64,000 nucleotides of DNA, taken from Nemophila menziesii. Lineage: Eukaryota; Streptophyta; Magnoliopsida; Boraginales; Hydrophyllaceae. This document shows positions 22,611 to 33,993 of the stretch, one piece after another. A program made the translations under genes and the position numbers. The notes below the pieces were generated by a model. That model was given only the letters and a program-made list of their open reading frames with translations. It was not told the DNA's origin and did not search any database. The number at the start of each line of letters is the position of its first letter. Position 1 is the stretch's first letter. The stretch lies in contig JARWIR010000024.1 in assembly GCA_029959085.1 (NCBI GenBank), positions 19,270,296-19,334,295 of the forward strand. The letters run 5' to 3'.

Positions 22611-23106
22611 ATCTATAGTGCTATATATTGATGCACTTTATTGTGATCCTTGTTAGGATTCAAGAAAAAAAATGAAAAATATCAACGTGAATACTTACAT
22701 CATAACAAGATTCATATTTGACTTGTAAAAAGAAAGATCAACAAAAAAATGAAAAATAAAAAAATACAACTAGTGAATTATTTGGACATTAACTAGAATG
22801 ACTTTTTGGAACTCAAGGATGTTAACTTATTACATCAAAACGGGATCCATGAGTACATCGTTGGTTAATTGTTTGGTTAGTAAGGATGGGGTCAAAAGTT
22901 TACTCTACATTATTCATATATATAGAAAGAGAATAAGGGAAGAGAGCGCCAACTTATTTTAAAGTGATCTATAACGCTAACACCACCACGCCCTGCAGCG
23001 ATCCAACACCAAACAAGGCGGAGCATTAACTTTTTGCAATTGAAGCCAAAACCGATTAAAAAAACAAACAAAGTCTATACATTAACGTGTGTGCTTTACG
23101 TATATT
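22611..23106 (+). other. Fragment resembling gypsy 3' non-coding DNA
   Basis: Resembles 60595-60910 (GTGATCCTTGTTAGGATTC, AGTGAATTATTTGGACATTA, TGGTTAATTGTTTGGTTAGT) and more distantly element A around 5590-5690. No reading frame. The part after 22950 (CACCACCACGCCCTGCAGCG) is unassigned. Confidence 0.5.
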
Positions 23107-24060
23107 GTCACGCCCCAAATTTCCACCATCAAAACCTCGGGCGCGACATGTCGCAGACTTAAGTCAAACCACCTAAGTCTGCAAGGCGACCTAACAAAAT
23201 TCAATATTTACAACGCAGTTAAGATCAATTTTATCTTTACTAATATTCGTATATTTTACAGTCCTGAAGTTTATTTAAGAAACAATATCACGACTCGCCT
23301 ATACCTTTGGTCCAATACACCAACTAATAATTATAACAATGGTTTCTGCACTATCTCTCATGGGGATTTCCTAGCCCACTTTCCCCTGCACAGTAAATTA
23401 ATAAATGAGCTACACAAGCTCAGTAAGTCGAAACGTCTCCCAGGAAGGGGATTCACATAACAACATTATAACACGAATTATAATAAGTGACCTATAAGTT
23501 AAATGCATGTATGACATAATATTGTACAGTAACAAGCCATCACTAGCCTCGAATATAAAGGATCACACACACACACACACACACTACTTAGAGTTGTGAT
23601 AGCTAATATTTAACACTCACTAGTGCCTCGGTACATGACCCTTAGTACCATCGCCTGCTCCTGCAATCTCCGACCCCCTGGGCAATATATAGGCCCACCC
23701 CACGGGCCCGTAGTGGATCTTTCCACCTACGGCACACCACAATCATTACTACCACAGTCTCTCGACAATTTCACCTGTCGGATAGGTGTCGCAGCCCTAA
23801 TGATCACATAACACATATTAGTATCGTACACAACTAAATGCATTTCACAAGATATAATCATATTACACGTGATCTCAATATATACAATTCAAATAAATGC
23901 CGATAACACATTATCGTAAATCGACATAAGAAAGGGAGACCGACTTACCTCAACTGCACTATTAACTATATTCACAATCCTCCTATAATAACAAATTCCC
24001 AATTAATTCACAGTAATATTAATTTGAATAAGAAAATAATATTATAATTTAACAATATCT
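23107..24060 (-). mobile_element. Possible chromovirus-type gypsy LTR
   Basis: The left edge TGTCACGCCCCAAATTTCC is, read on the minus strand, a GGGGCGTGACA end of the kind common at 3' ends of plant gypsy LTRs. The sequence to about 24060 is more GC-balanced than its neighbours and contains no protein motif that I recognise. The 123-codon frame at 23089-23460 looks incidental. The right boundary was not found. Confidence 0.4.
23566..23584. repeat. (AC)n microsatellite
   Basis: About nine to ten AC dinucleotides in a row inside the LTR-like sequence. Confidence 0.95.
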
Positions 24061-24105
24061 ACCCACACATTAATTTACATCAATTATCATAATTGTTACT
24101 TTACT

Positions 24106-24263
24106 ATTTTCTTAGTCCTTTTTTTTTAATACATGAGAGAGCCACTTTGGACTTGGACTCGAAGTAAATGACTCCAATGAGATTCGATCCCAATACTTTT
24201 TGGTCTCTGCGGAGTAACCTAACCACTAGACCAACTATCGATCTCATTTTCTTAGTCCTTTTT
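24106..24263 (-). mobile_element. tRNA-derived SINE with 18 bp target-site duplication
   Basis: Body 24124-24245 on the minus strand, about 122 bp, flanked by identical copies of ATTTTCTTAGTCCTTTTT at 24106-24123 and 24246-24263. The head reads GATAGTTGGTCTAGTGGTTA (box A type) and, about 35 bases on, GGGATCGAATCTC (box B type), the two internal polymerase III promoter elements of a tRNA-like head. The tail ends ATGTATTAAAAAAA. Size, orientation, A-tail and long duplication all fit a full-length SINE mobilised by a LINE. The overlapping 77-codon frame is incidental. Confidence 0.85.
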
Positions 24264-24599
24264 ACTTCCTTTTTACACTTTTGGAAAGATAAGACCAACC
24301 GTTTTTTATATAACACAAAACTATTTTTCTTACACATTTATACTACTTAATGATAATTATTACTAATATACTATAATATCTTTAATCCCAATTCCCATTC
24401 TTTAAACATACATCACATACGTAAGAAAAGAAGCATTATCAAAATAGAACCCATTAACTCCAAATATTACTAATTATATGCACTATATACTTTTTATTTA
24501 TTACCTACTTAAATAATTTATAATTTATAACTTATACTGCCAATTTTTTTTCTTTAACAAAAGCTCACGCATACTACTACACGCATATTCTTTAACGAG

Positions 24600-24870
24600 A
24601 ACACCTTTAGTAAGGACCCGTATGTCCTCGCTAAAGACCCTCCCTTTAGCGATGACAGTCTCTTACGACGACTAAGTCGTTGCGTATAAGTGGCTGAAAA
24701 TTTACAGGAGTAAAATTGATATAAAAAAAAGAAAGTAGCTGTTATAAGTCCTCGCTAAAGGGTACCTTCTTTTGCGACGACAGGTGTGTCCTCGCTAAAG
24801 GGGGTCTTTTGCGACGACTTTTTGGGTCTTTTGCAAGGACTTCGAGTCCTCGCTAAAGAGTTCGTCGTAT
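24600..24870. repeat. CACTA subterminal repeats (CCTCGCTAAAG / CTTTAGCGA)
   Basis: Short motif copies in both orientations: TCCTCGCTAAAG near 24633, 24750, 24790 and 24846; TTTAGCGATGAC at 24651; and related TTTTGCGACGAC at 24771 and 24808. In CACTA elements such subterminal motifs are binding sites for the element's own regulatory protein; that role is inferred here. Confidence 0.75.
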
Positions 24871-24941
24871 TAAATACAGTCACTCGGCAGTTGACCATTG
24901 ATTGCGAATAAAAACTCTAAAAAAACTCAAAGAAAAAACTC

Positions 24942-25159
24942 AAAAAAAATTAGAAAATACCTTTCTTGTGGAGAAGTTGATAAAAAATAATTGCTTGAAA
25001 ATGAGACAAAAAATAGTTAGATGAATCGGAGAAGTTGCGTTATTGGTTGATCCAGATTTTTCTTTGAGGATTAGGGAAAAAATTGGGAGAATTTTGGTTT
25101 TTTTTTTTGAGTTTTTTTTATCAACTTCTCCACAAGAAAGGTATTTTCTAATTTTTTTC
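24942..25159. repeat. 47 bp perfect inverted repeat with 125 bp loop
   Basis: The left arm 24942-24987 (core TACCTTTCTTGTGGAGAAG) and the right arm 25113-25159 (core CTTCTCCACAAGAAAGGTA) are exact reverse complements over roughly 46-47 bases, including their A/T-rich edges. They lie in the CACTA left region, upstream of the transposase. Confidence 0.9.
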
Positions 25160-25379
25160 TATTATTTTTTTATATTGTATTATAATTGTTATATATTGTA
25201 CTATATAAGTGCAAGTAGTAGTGTTTATTGTTTTATGTGTGATATATTGTTCATTTTTTGTTATATAATAATTATTTTATAATTTTGTGTTTTAATATCA
25301 ATTTGGTTATTGATTTATAATAATTTTGGATGATGTTTTATTAATGGTAAATTAATGTAAGGATCTTTGTGAACCACTT

Positions 25380-26230
25380 AAATTTTTTTTAATTACAATT
25401 TAATAAACTTTAGTGGTCTTTTTATAATTTTTGAAAATTTAGAGATAAAATTGTAATTTTATTAAACTTTAGGTGCATTAGTATATTTTTAATTAAATAT
25501 AGGAGTTAAAGTGTAATTTTAATAAAGTTTAGGTGCATTATTATATTAATTTAATTTTAGGGGTAAAAGTGATATTTGAATAAACTTTAGGTGTTTTAGA
25601 GTAATGTTTAAAAACTTTAGAGGCCTTGAATGGATTGTTATATAATATAGGGGTTACAGTGTAATACTATTAAACTTTAGGTGCCTTAGTAATATTTAAT
25701 AAACTTTAGTGGTATAATTGTAATTTTATTGAACCTTAGGGGCCTTAGTGAATTTTGATTACCTTTAGTGGTTAAAGTGTAATATTATTAAACTTTAGGT
25801 GCCTTGGTGATGTTTAATAAATTTTATTGGTAAAATTTGTAAATTTATTGAACCTTAAGGGTCTTAGTGAATTTTGATTACCTTTAGTGGTAAAATTGTA
25901 ATTTTATTAAACTTTAGGTGCCGTATTGAAAATTAATAAACTTTAGTGGTAAAATTTGAATTTTATTGAACTTTAGGTGCCTTAGTGAAATTTGATTAAC
26001 TTTAGTGGTAGAATTGTAAATTTATTAAACTTTAGGTGTCTTATTGAAATTTAATAAACTTTAGAGATAACATTGGAATTTTATTTAACTTTAGGTGTCT
26101 TAGTGAATTTTAATAAACTTTAGGTGCCTTAGTGACATTTATTAAACTTTACGTGACTTAGTGACATTTAAAGAACATTAGGGGTATAATTGACAATTTT
26201 ATAAATTTTAGAGGTCTTAGTTACTTTTTC
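25380..26230. repeat. Degenerate tandem repeat (ACTTTAGGTGCCTTAGTGA family)
   Basis: More than ten imperfect copies of a unit of about 60-75 bp built on AATAAACTTTAGTGGTAAAA, TTGTAATTTTATTAAACTTT and AGGTGCCTTAGTGAA. Copies vary in length and content, with block loss. It lies between the subterminal region and the first transposase exon, perhaps within a 5' leader or intron. Confidence 0.8.
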
Positions 26231-26334
26231 ATTAAATATTGGGATTGATGTAAATCTTTAAAACCGTATGATATAAGTAGTATTTAAATTGAACCATTTG
26301 AAATAATAATTAGTGTTTTAATTTACTCTAGAGA

Positions 26335-28625
26335 ATGGACAAGAGTTGGATTAAATCTAAGAATAAGGTTACGAGGGAATATATAAAGGGTATAATACAG
26401 TTTCTTGAATTTGCGTCAAATAATTTGGATCACCCTGGTAAAATATATTGTATGTGTACTCATTGTTATAATAATCTAAAATTTACACTAGCCGAAGTTC
26501 AAGCGCATCTATTTAAGTGGGGTATTTGGCCAGAGTATGAGGTTCGGACGAAACACGGGGAAGAAGTAGTAATTCTCGTGGATCAACCAAACAAAGATAA
26601 TGTAATGGGTAATGTAATTCATGATTTGGGACCCACGTTTGAAACTGGTGGGAATTATGGTGACACCGAGATGCGTGACAATGTCAATGGTAGCGGTCGT
26701 GGGTATTTTGATACGTTGTTCAAGGAAATGGAGATAGATTTGTACCCCGGTTGTACTAAGATGAGTTCTTTGGATTTCATAGCAAATCTAATGCATATGA
26801 AAGTGAAGAACAAGTGGACGAACACCTCGTTTACCGAACTTCTTTAGTTTTTGGGTCGTCTTTTGCCTAAACCTCATAACTTACCAGATTCTTATGCGGA
26901 TTGTAACAGTAAGTTGAAAAGTTTGGGTGTGGTATACACCAAGATCGATGTGTGTTTGAATGATTGTGCATTGTTTTACAAAGAGAATGAGAATCTTGAG
27001 AAATGTCCAGTTTGTGGAGAATCAAGGTGGGTACCGAAGAAGGGGAAGAAAGTGTCGCATAATAAGCTCCGTTATTTTCCGATTGCACCTAGGTTACAGT
27101 GAATATATGCTTCGAGGCACACCGTGAAAGATATGAATTGGAACCATACCGGAAAGAGTACCGACGAAGACGTGTTGCGTCATACCGTTGATGGTCATAG
27201 TTGGAAAACATTTGACGAGAGGAATCCCAAGTTTTCTAGTGAACCACGTAACGTACGCCTTGGTTTTGGGATCGATGGGTTTTGTCCTTTCTCCATGCAA
27301 AACAACTCATACAACATGTGGCCGGTTATATTGACGATCTACAACTTGCCGCATTGATTATGCATGAAAGCATCCAAGTTTATGCTTACACTCCTAATTC
27401 TGGGTCGTTGTTCACCTGGAAAAGATATGGATGTATTTCTCTGTTCGGCTATAGATGAGTTGGAAACGTTGTGGGGTACGGGGATAGTTACATGGGATGC
27501 ACATATGAAGGAGGAATTTGTGATGAAGGTTGATTTGTTGTTCACGACGAATGATTACCCGGCTAGATCGTACACTTCAGGATGGTCCGGTCAAGGATAC
27601 TTAGCTTGTCCCGAATGCATGGAATATACTTCTTCCGTGCGGGTTCTTAAAGGAGTTGTTTATTTTGATCACATACGGTAGTTGCCTTTGAACCATCATT
27701 TTCAGAAATACGATATTTTGTACGTTAAAGTTGATAATAGGGCCCCCCTCGGAAACATAATCCTGCAGTAATTCAGACGCATTTAGATGGGTTGCCGATT
27801 GTGTTTCCTGGAAAAAACAAGGACTTCAGTGGCAAGGTGGTAAAAAGAACTGGGCCTCGCGAGTCAAACTGGAAGAAAAAGAGTACATTCTATTGTTTAC
27901 CGTATTGGTCGAAAAACTTGTTGAAACATAACATCAATGTGATGCATTGTGAGAAGAATGTTTGTGATGCTCTTCTTGGCACAGTTGTTGGTTTAGATGG
28001 GAAAATTAACAAAGATAGCGTGAAGTCGAGGAAACATCTGCAAGCCATGAACATCCGTTCAGATTTGTGGTTATTTGTCGATTCACGTGGTAAGACCATT
28101 CTACCATGTGCAAAGTATGCGATGACAACCAATAAGCAACGAGAGTTTCTAGAGTGGCTGAAGGTGCAAAAGTTTCTCGATGGTTTTGCTTCTAGCTTGC
28201 AGAATAACATTCAGAGTGACACGGGGAAGATTATCTGTATGAAATCCCATGACTGTCATATTCTAATGCAGTTTCTATTTGTGGCTAGTATTCTAGGGTT
28301 AATCGACAATAAATCCCTTAGCGATCCGATTATTGGGTTGTGCAACGTGTTTAGAAATGTTTGTAAGAAGAACATGAGTAAAAAGTAATTGGAGTCCAGA
28401 AAGTCTAAGGTGGTCGAGCTTATGTGCAAGTTGGAGATGATTTTTCCTCCAGCTTTTTTTGATATTATGATCCACCTTGTTCTGCACTTGTACGAGGAAG
28501 CTCGATTAGAAGGTCCGGTTCAGATGCGTTGGATGTACCCGTTTGAGAGATACTTGAAGAAACTAAAGAATATATTAGGAATCCGGCCAGGCCAGAGGTT
28601 TCAATCGCCGAGGGGTACGCCGTAG
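26335..28625 (+). pseudogene. CACTA TNP2-type transposase, N-terminal and catalytic part
   Basis: It starts MDKSWIKSKNKVTREYIKGI, the transposase-associated domain (residues about 1-75, with CMCTHCYNN and VQAHLFKWGI), followed by a linker. It continues as TNP2: NTSFTELL, then LDVCLNDCALFYKENE-like and CPVCGESRW, SRHTVKDMNWNHTG, DGFCPFSMQNNSYNMWPVIL, GYLACPECM and HINVMHCEKNVCDALLGT-like. One frame (starting 26335) runs to 27681 through in-frame stops at 26848 (TAG), 27100 (TGA), 27355 (TGA) and 27679 (TAG). A frame change near 27700-27790 follows, then a long frame 27792-28625 with another stop at 28386. Known role of the family: cutting and joining CACTA ends. This copy cannot do that. CACTA 2 (47273-50124) carries a shorter relative. 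Confidence 0.85.
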
Positions 28626-29496
28626 AGGAAACTTTGACTTTTATATCTCGATACCTTTGAGAGGAGAGTACAAAGTTCAAGGTCTCGGGAAGATACGGTG
28701 AGCCAAGTATGAAAGCAAGGAAATATCAGTGTTTAACAGCCAGTGCAAGCCGATTGGTAAGAAAAAGTATGGATATATACCCACCGCAGAGAAGGACCAC
28801 TGTGATTGGTACATCCTTCATAACTATGACGAGATCCAGCACTATATGATGTAAGTATTTTAAATAAAATCTTATTTAACATTTATATAAGTATTGTATT
28901 ATCGATTAATAAACACTATGTTTTGGTATTAGGGAACACAAGTTCTTACTTCCTGTCCGTGATAGAGAGGCAAAACACCGAGAGAATTTTCGTTGGTGGT
29001 TCAAGAGGAAGGTATAAAACTCAACAAACTAAGTTGGCTATATTTCAACTAATAACTGACCACGTGTGCAGGTGTTCAGAATGGAACAAGATGGTAATCC
29101 ACTTGCTACGAAAGAGATGCTCTCGTTGTCCAGAATGTCGAATAGCGTAGTATATCAATATGATTTTTGCGTTGTGAACGGGGTCAAATGGATATATGTG
29201 AAAAGGGTGAAAAGAGAGTTACTCAAGACTACGGAGTTTGTACAATCACATGTTGGTTTTTTTATTTTCTTTTTAGTTGGGTGTTTGTAAATAAAATATT
29301 TATTTTGTGATTTCATAGCTGAAGATCCTTTTTATGGTGAGTTGGTCAACATAGTCGAGGTTGAATTCACTGGTGGTTGTTCAGTTGTGTTGTTTAAGTG
29401 TAAGTGGTATAACACGGATGAAAAAAACTGCGAAAAACAGAACACGGAGCAACAATTATCAACACAAGTAATTTTTGGTGGACTGAAGAACTCTAC
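28626..29496 (+). pseudogene. CACTA transposase C-terminal exons (DUF4216-like), truncated
   Basis: Continues the TNP2 reading in pieces: HCDWYILHNYDEIQHYM (about 28800-28850), a GT...AG intron at about 28850-28932, EHKFLLPVRDREAKHRENF and WWFKRK, a second intron (about 29011-29071, ending GTGTGCAG), then VFRMEQDGNPLATKEM. At 29320-29490 comes AEDPFYGELVNIVEVEF followed by SVVLFKCKWYNTDEKN, the DUF4216-like end typical of plant CACTA proteins. The frame is interrupted repeatedly. Coding stops at 29496 where the gypsy LTR is inserted; five bases, TCTAC, stand just before it. Confidence 0.75.
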
Positions 29497-31269
29497 TGGT
29501 GGGTCCTGGTGTGTTAGAAAATAATAAAGATAAAATAGAGGAACCACTAACTGCAAGTGTACAGTTGTCCCAAGTAATATATGATAATCAACTTCGTTCT
29601 CAGGGACGGATTAGGTATAACTCTAGTATTAATCAGATAGAAGTAGTAATTGCTTGACAAAAAAATAAAATAAAGATTTTTGTTTTTATAATATTAAAGA
29701 TGCAATAAAATAAAGACTAAATTAATTAACTGAAATAAAATAAAGCAAGTAAATAAGAATTAAACTTAAGAAGAGAAAGAGTACTTGATCCTCGCAAGGG
29801 TTTCACCTATCCTATCTAATGCATGCTTCTGTTTAAGGGCTAAACTGATATTATTATGCTAGTCGGGACTCTAATATCTCCTAACTCCCGTCAGGGTGGA
29901 CTTAGGAGCTATCCTACGGTATTACAAACCCCGTCAGGGCGATTATAAGCTACTTTCAGATGATTAGTCTCTCACCCAATTGGCTACAAGGTTAATTAAG
30001 CCCACTAGGGTCAATAATTCACGCCTCGCGTCTATTACCTAGGTCTGTAATTAAACCCCCGTCAAGGTGATCACTTCCCACCAAAGTGAATAGCCTAATT
30101 ACTAAAATCTAAGTTTGATTCATGAATTCAAAATTAGTGATTAAAACAAAATAATAGTCAACACAAAATACCTAGTCTGATTTAAACAATTAAATCCCAA
30201 ATTCAGAAAACATAAATTAAATAGAATTGGGTTCAACCCATATAGCGATTCTCAAGTACTAAGAAATTTAGTTCATAACGGAATTAAAAACTGAAATAAA
30301 TAAAAAGGAATACATAATTCTCAATACATAAAAGAAATAGGATAACCTAATGGTTGGGTTGGCTGTTGTTGGAAGAACAGAATTCATCCAGCGCTAGCTT
30401 CTCCTCTGCCTTCTTGCTCTGACTTGAAAATATGAAGCCTCTTGTGTAATTCTTTTAAGCGTGTTTAAAGAGGAGGCTAAAGGGTCTATTTATAGGTGCT
30501 AGGAAGCCCTAATTCGTTTTACTTGGAGTGAAAGACAAATAAATGACTCTTTAATTTGCAGCCCTAAAATATAGAAAAGGTAAGATTTTTTTGCTGATTT
30601 GTTTTGGCCATATCTTCTTCAATACTTATCCGTTTGACGCGTTCCAATAGTCGAAACTGACTGTCTCAGAAAGATCTATAACTTTGATTCAGACCATTCT
30701 TTTAAATTCCTAACCAATCTTGATTTATGAGCTCGTCTTTGAACGTGGCTGGAATTTCAATTTTATTTGGTAACTTTATCTTTTCATTCTTTGCATATTT
30801 CCTTCCTTAATTTTACAATTTCCATGTATATTTTCTTTCCTTTACTTCTTAGACTTGACTTGTCTCTAATTAATTACCATATACCTTTAAAGTTTCACAA
30901 TAAATAAATAATTAAACCGCATATGCTTTAACAATAATAAATCATTGAATCAAGACTAGAAATAAGAAAGTGTACTCTAAAATTAGAAACTCGAATAAAA
31001 TACTTCCTAACACACTAAAAATAATCTAAGACTTTAATTCTCACCTCTTCTCCTTGTATTGGTTTTTCATGAAATTCAAGAACCTACTAACTTTGCACTA
31101 AAAATAACCAATTTAACGCACAAAAGCTCTAAAAATGCAAATATTCTAATTTTAAGGGAAGAAAGTGCAATATGACAAAATAAGCCTAAAAGTATATCAA
31201 ATAAATCAAATATTCACCTAAAATGATGTCTCCTTAGGGCTATTATTTAGAACAAATAGGGAGACATCA
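29497..31269 (-). mobile_element. 3' LTR of gypsy element B (minus strand), complete
   Basis: On the minus strand it starts TGATGTCTCC (31269) after the polypurine-like TTTGAGTTTGAGGTCT and ends CAGGACCCACCA (29497), 1773 bp. The start hairpin closes with GGAGACATCAT. A TATA-like CCTATAAATAGACCC sits near 30485. It belongs to the same subfamily as 7240-9217. The inner side is continuous with element B 3' non-coding DNA; the outer side is the CACTA coding sequence, so element B inserted into the CACTA element. Confidence 0.85.
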
Positions 31270-33990
31270 AGACCTCAAACTCAAACCTTTGTCATCCCGA
31301 CAAAGTAAAATAAAAACAAAGGGCTTTTAGGTGAACGTAGAAGGCAGAATCTAGTAGATATTCCCAAAGCACAACTTAAAACAAATCTCATATAGTATGA
31401 TCTAGGAATTAATATACACATACACATATCATGCAAAATCAAACACAAAATAATATTAATCAAAAATTATTTCACAATGCTAGAAGGTTACACTTATACT
31501 TATCTCAAGATGGTGGCTATAGGGTGTTCATCGATCCTTACTTGCTTTAAATGCTCCACTTAGCATACTCCCTATTAGCTGAATCACAGACTCACTATGT
31601 ATCTAGGAATCACGAGGTCTTTATGGTTTTAATATCATCTTAGGGACGGTATGATATATATTCGGTAAATTTGAAGTGAGTTTTTGGCTCTCTCCTCACT
31701 TACCATCAACAAATTGTCCAAGATCTTGAGTTTACACTCGAATATGTTCTCACTCAACCCATTTGACACACTAATTTAGCATCCCCGTATTAACCCAATA
31801 AGCGCTACAGATGTTCACATACAAAATTTCTCTTTGCCGGTCCAAATATATATATATATATATATTCTTTTCATATGATTTTTTTTTCTCGTTTGTATAG
31901 CTATGATTCTCTTTTTGATGTTGAGATATCATGCTACTTTTTTCATAAATATTTTTCTTTTCATAACTTTTCACATCTCTTTTTTTTTCTTTTCATTTAC
32001 TCTTACCCCGACAAAGGGTTACAATATAATAAACCTGTGAATCATCATCAAAATAGAACAGAACGTAATTGATAAGCTCAAAAATCCCAACCCAATGTAA
32101 ATTCCCATAATAGTGGACCCACCACCCTAAACTCAAGCTCAAGACAGGAAGTCTCAGGATCGTGATTCAAATGCGGGTCATATGGACATGCCTAATAAAC
32201 TAAATGGATATTGGCTATAATGTCGCAACAAAAGAAAGGCTTAAAGGCTAAAAATGGGGCTAAGAAGGATATAATTAATTTAGGGATAGAAGGCCAAAAA
32301 GGATTCAAAGGGCTAACAAAGAACTGCCTCTATCATTTTCCTATTTACACAGCTTGCCTCTAGTTCATACCTAAGTGGGTTCTCTACTCATTCAGATCTC
32401 ACGTTCTACAAACCACTCATTATCCTTAAGCACAAGTTTACTTCTTTTGCATTGTTCATAAATTATTCCTATCAATTACCTCATATTTGCATGCAATCAA
32501 AGTGCGTTTTATACTAACTCCTAAAGTAAACTAGTTTCTATCATAAATTCATTTAAAAAAATGCTTGATGGGGGTATTTAAAATACTCTACAGTCAAACG
32601 CAACCCTTAGATTAATTTTATTGAAAGCATGTAAATCACAAAAAAATGGGATGAGGCAACGAACCCCACCCCAAACTCAAGAGTGAGTCGTGTCCACACG
32701 ACTCGAAAAAGACTGAATAAAGCAAATAAGCTAATAAAACAAATAAGAAAGGGATAGGAAAACGTATCTGAACCAGCACGAAGCTGGTTTCCATGGTTGC
32801 GTTTAGGTGGAGCTCCTCTTGATGCGTAGGTGGCATGTTGAACATTGATCACTCCACGTGATATGTTTTGCATAAGCTCCAACTCTTGTGTGACTTTTCC
32901 TAAGGTTAGCAACACCTCTTCATGATTATCCTCCACAATTTCCATTCTTTCAACTACATCTCTCAACACCCAAAAGTGATAAGAGGTTCTCCAACTTCTT
33001 CTTCCTCCTCTTCATGGTATTCTTAACCTCCCAATCTTCGTCATCTCAATGAACCCCAAACTCAAAACTTCAAACAATAAAAAACTAGAGTAGAGTTTTG
33101 AAATTTGATGTTTTGAGGATTTAGAATGAAGGATTAAGGTGTTATATGAGATGGGTAATGATTATGTAGTGGATTTGGGAAGATTTAATGGATAGTATTA
33201 AGCTTTGATGAAGAGGTTTAATGTTAAAGGGGAAGATTTCGTGATGTTCTTGAAGGATTTTGGTGTTGGATGTTTGTTTGGAATGGAATAGGAGGAAGGA
33301 TTTAATGTTTATAGGTGTTTTAGTGGTATGGTGCAGGTATATAAAGAGTTACGGTCTGGAAATTTCATATTGGAGAGGCTAGGGTTACTTCTTGATAAGG
33401 TAAGAAGTTGATTTGGTAACAATTTCTTCATAAACCGTCACCGGGCCGGCATACCGGTGCTGGAGATCTTCTCTTTTGTTTGTCTCGGCAAGAATCCCAA
33501 ATCAACTACCCGAGGCCTCGTGTTCTTGGGGACCGGCATACCGGTGGTATCACCGGCATACCGGTGCGCTGGTTCTCAAAAACTTCACTCCGTCAAAATA
33601 CCCGAGTCATGAAACATGAGGGCTCTTGTTCATTTGCCGGCATACCGCTGTCCTGACCGGTTGCTGGTCAGGATTTTTAATTTTTTCTTCGCCTCGGCAT
33701 AATACCCGAGTCCAAGACCCGAGTCTTCCCCTTTCCTCGGCCGGCATACCGGTCATATGACCGGCTAGCCGGCCAGTGCTGCAGATTTTTCTTTTTCGTT
33801 CCTTAGCACCCCCAAACTCAATCCCTGCACCATTCAACACACTACCTTTCTCATTTCTTTAAAAGTAGATACTTAGACTCTACAATTACTTAGAATTATA
33901 CACTAGGAATTGAAAAACATAAAGCAATAAACTAATATACAATTGAAATGACTTTTGTTTAACGTCGTTAAGCTCAACATATTACCTCAT
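31270..33990 (-). other. 3' non-coding region of gypsy element B
   Basis: The minus-strand counterpart of 2889-6116, about 2.7 kb. It shares the same order of landmarks: post-stop GACGTTAAACAAAAGT, a palindrome cluster, TTTTTCGAGTCGTGTGGACA with GAGTTTGGGGTGGGG (32655-32710), GTGGGTCCACTATTATGGGA (32105), CTTTGCCGG plus AT run (31835-31866) and GGCTCTCTCCTCACT-type sequence (31686). A 120-codon minus frame (32607-32969) starts MLRDVVERMEIVEDNHEEVL and may be a leftover element ORF, but no matching frame was found in element A. Confidence 0.75.
33440..33780 (-). repeat. Cluster of GC-rich palindromes in element B
   Basis: Cores CCGGTATGCCGG (plus-strand CCGGCATACCGG) or close variants occur at about 33445, 33533, 33551, 33637 and 33740. 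The plus-strand pieces CCTCGGCATAATACCCGAG (33690) and ACCGGCTAGCCGGCC (33760) add further dyads. This corresponds to 3110-3530 of element A with a different arrangement of units. Confidence 0.85.
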
Positions 33991-33993
33991 GAA

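Larger units (their letters stand above)
24575..29496 (+). mobile_element. CACTA (En/Spm) element, 3' end cut by gypsy LTR
   Basis: The left end TACTACACGCATATTC at about 24575 is a weathered CACTA terminus followed by subterminal repeats (24600-24870). The element then carries a 47 bp inverted repeat, a degenerate tandem repeat and the TNP2-type transposase remnants from 26335 to about 29496. The right part is missing: at 29497 the coding sequence is interrupted by a minus-strand gypsy LTR (TGGTGGGTCC). About 4.9 kb remains. Confidence 0.8.

Noticed and set aside
23089..23460. 123-codon host gene
   Set aside because: Starts outside and runs through the LTR-like TGTCACGCCCC edge; no motif; low-complexity content.
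24168..24245. Functional tRNA gene
   Set aside because: Box A and B are present, but the arms do not fold into a cloverleaf by eye, and the A tail and target duplication indicate a SINE.
24104..24337. Protein-coding ORF overlapping the SINE
   Set aside because: The frame crosses the SINE and both target-site copies; it has no family motif.
24590..24900. CRISPR-like array of short repeats
   Set aside because: Motifs are irregularly spaced, in both orientations and inside a eukaryotic CACTA end; CRISPR does not apply.
32607..32969. Coiled-coil gene in element B 3' region
   Set aside because: Only 120 codons, no equivalent frame seen in element A, and the second half is read-through of conserved non-coding blocks; kept only as a note.
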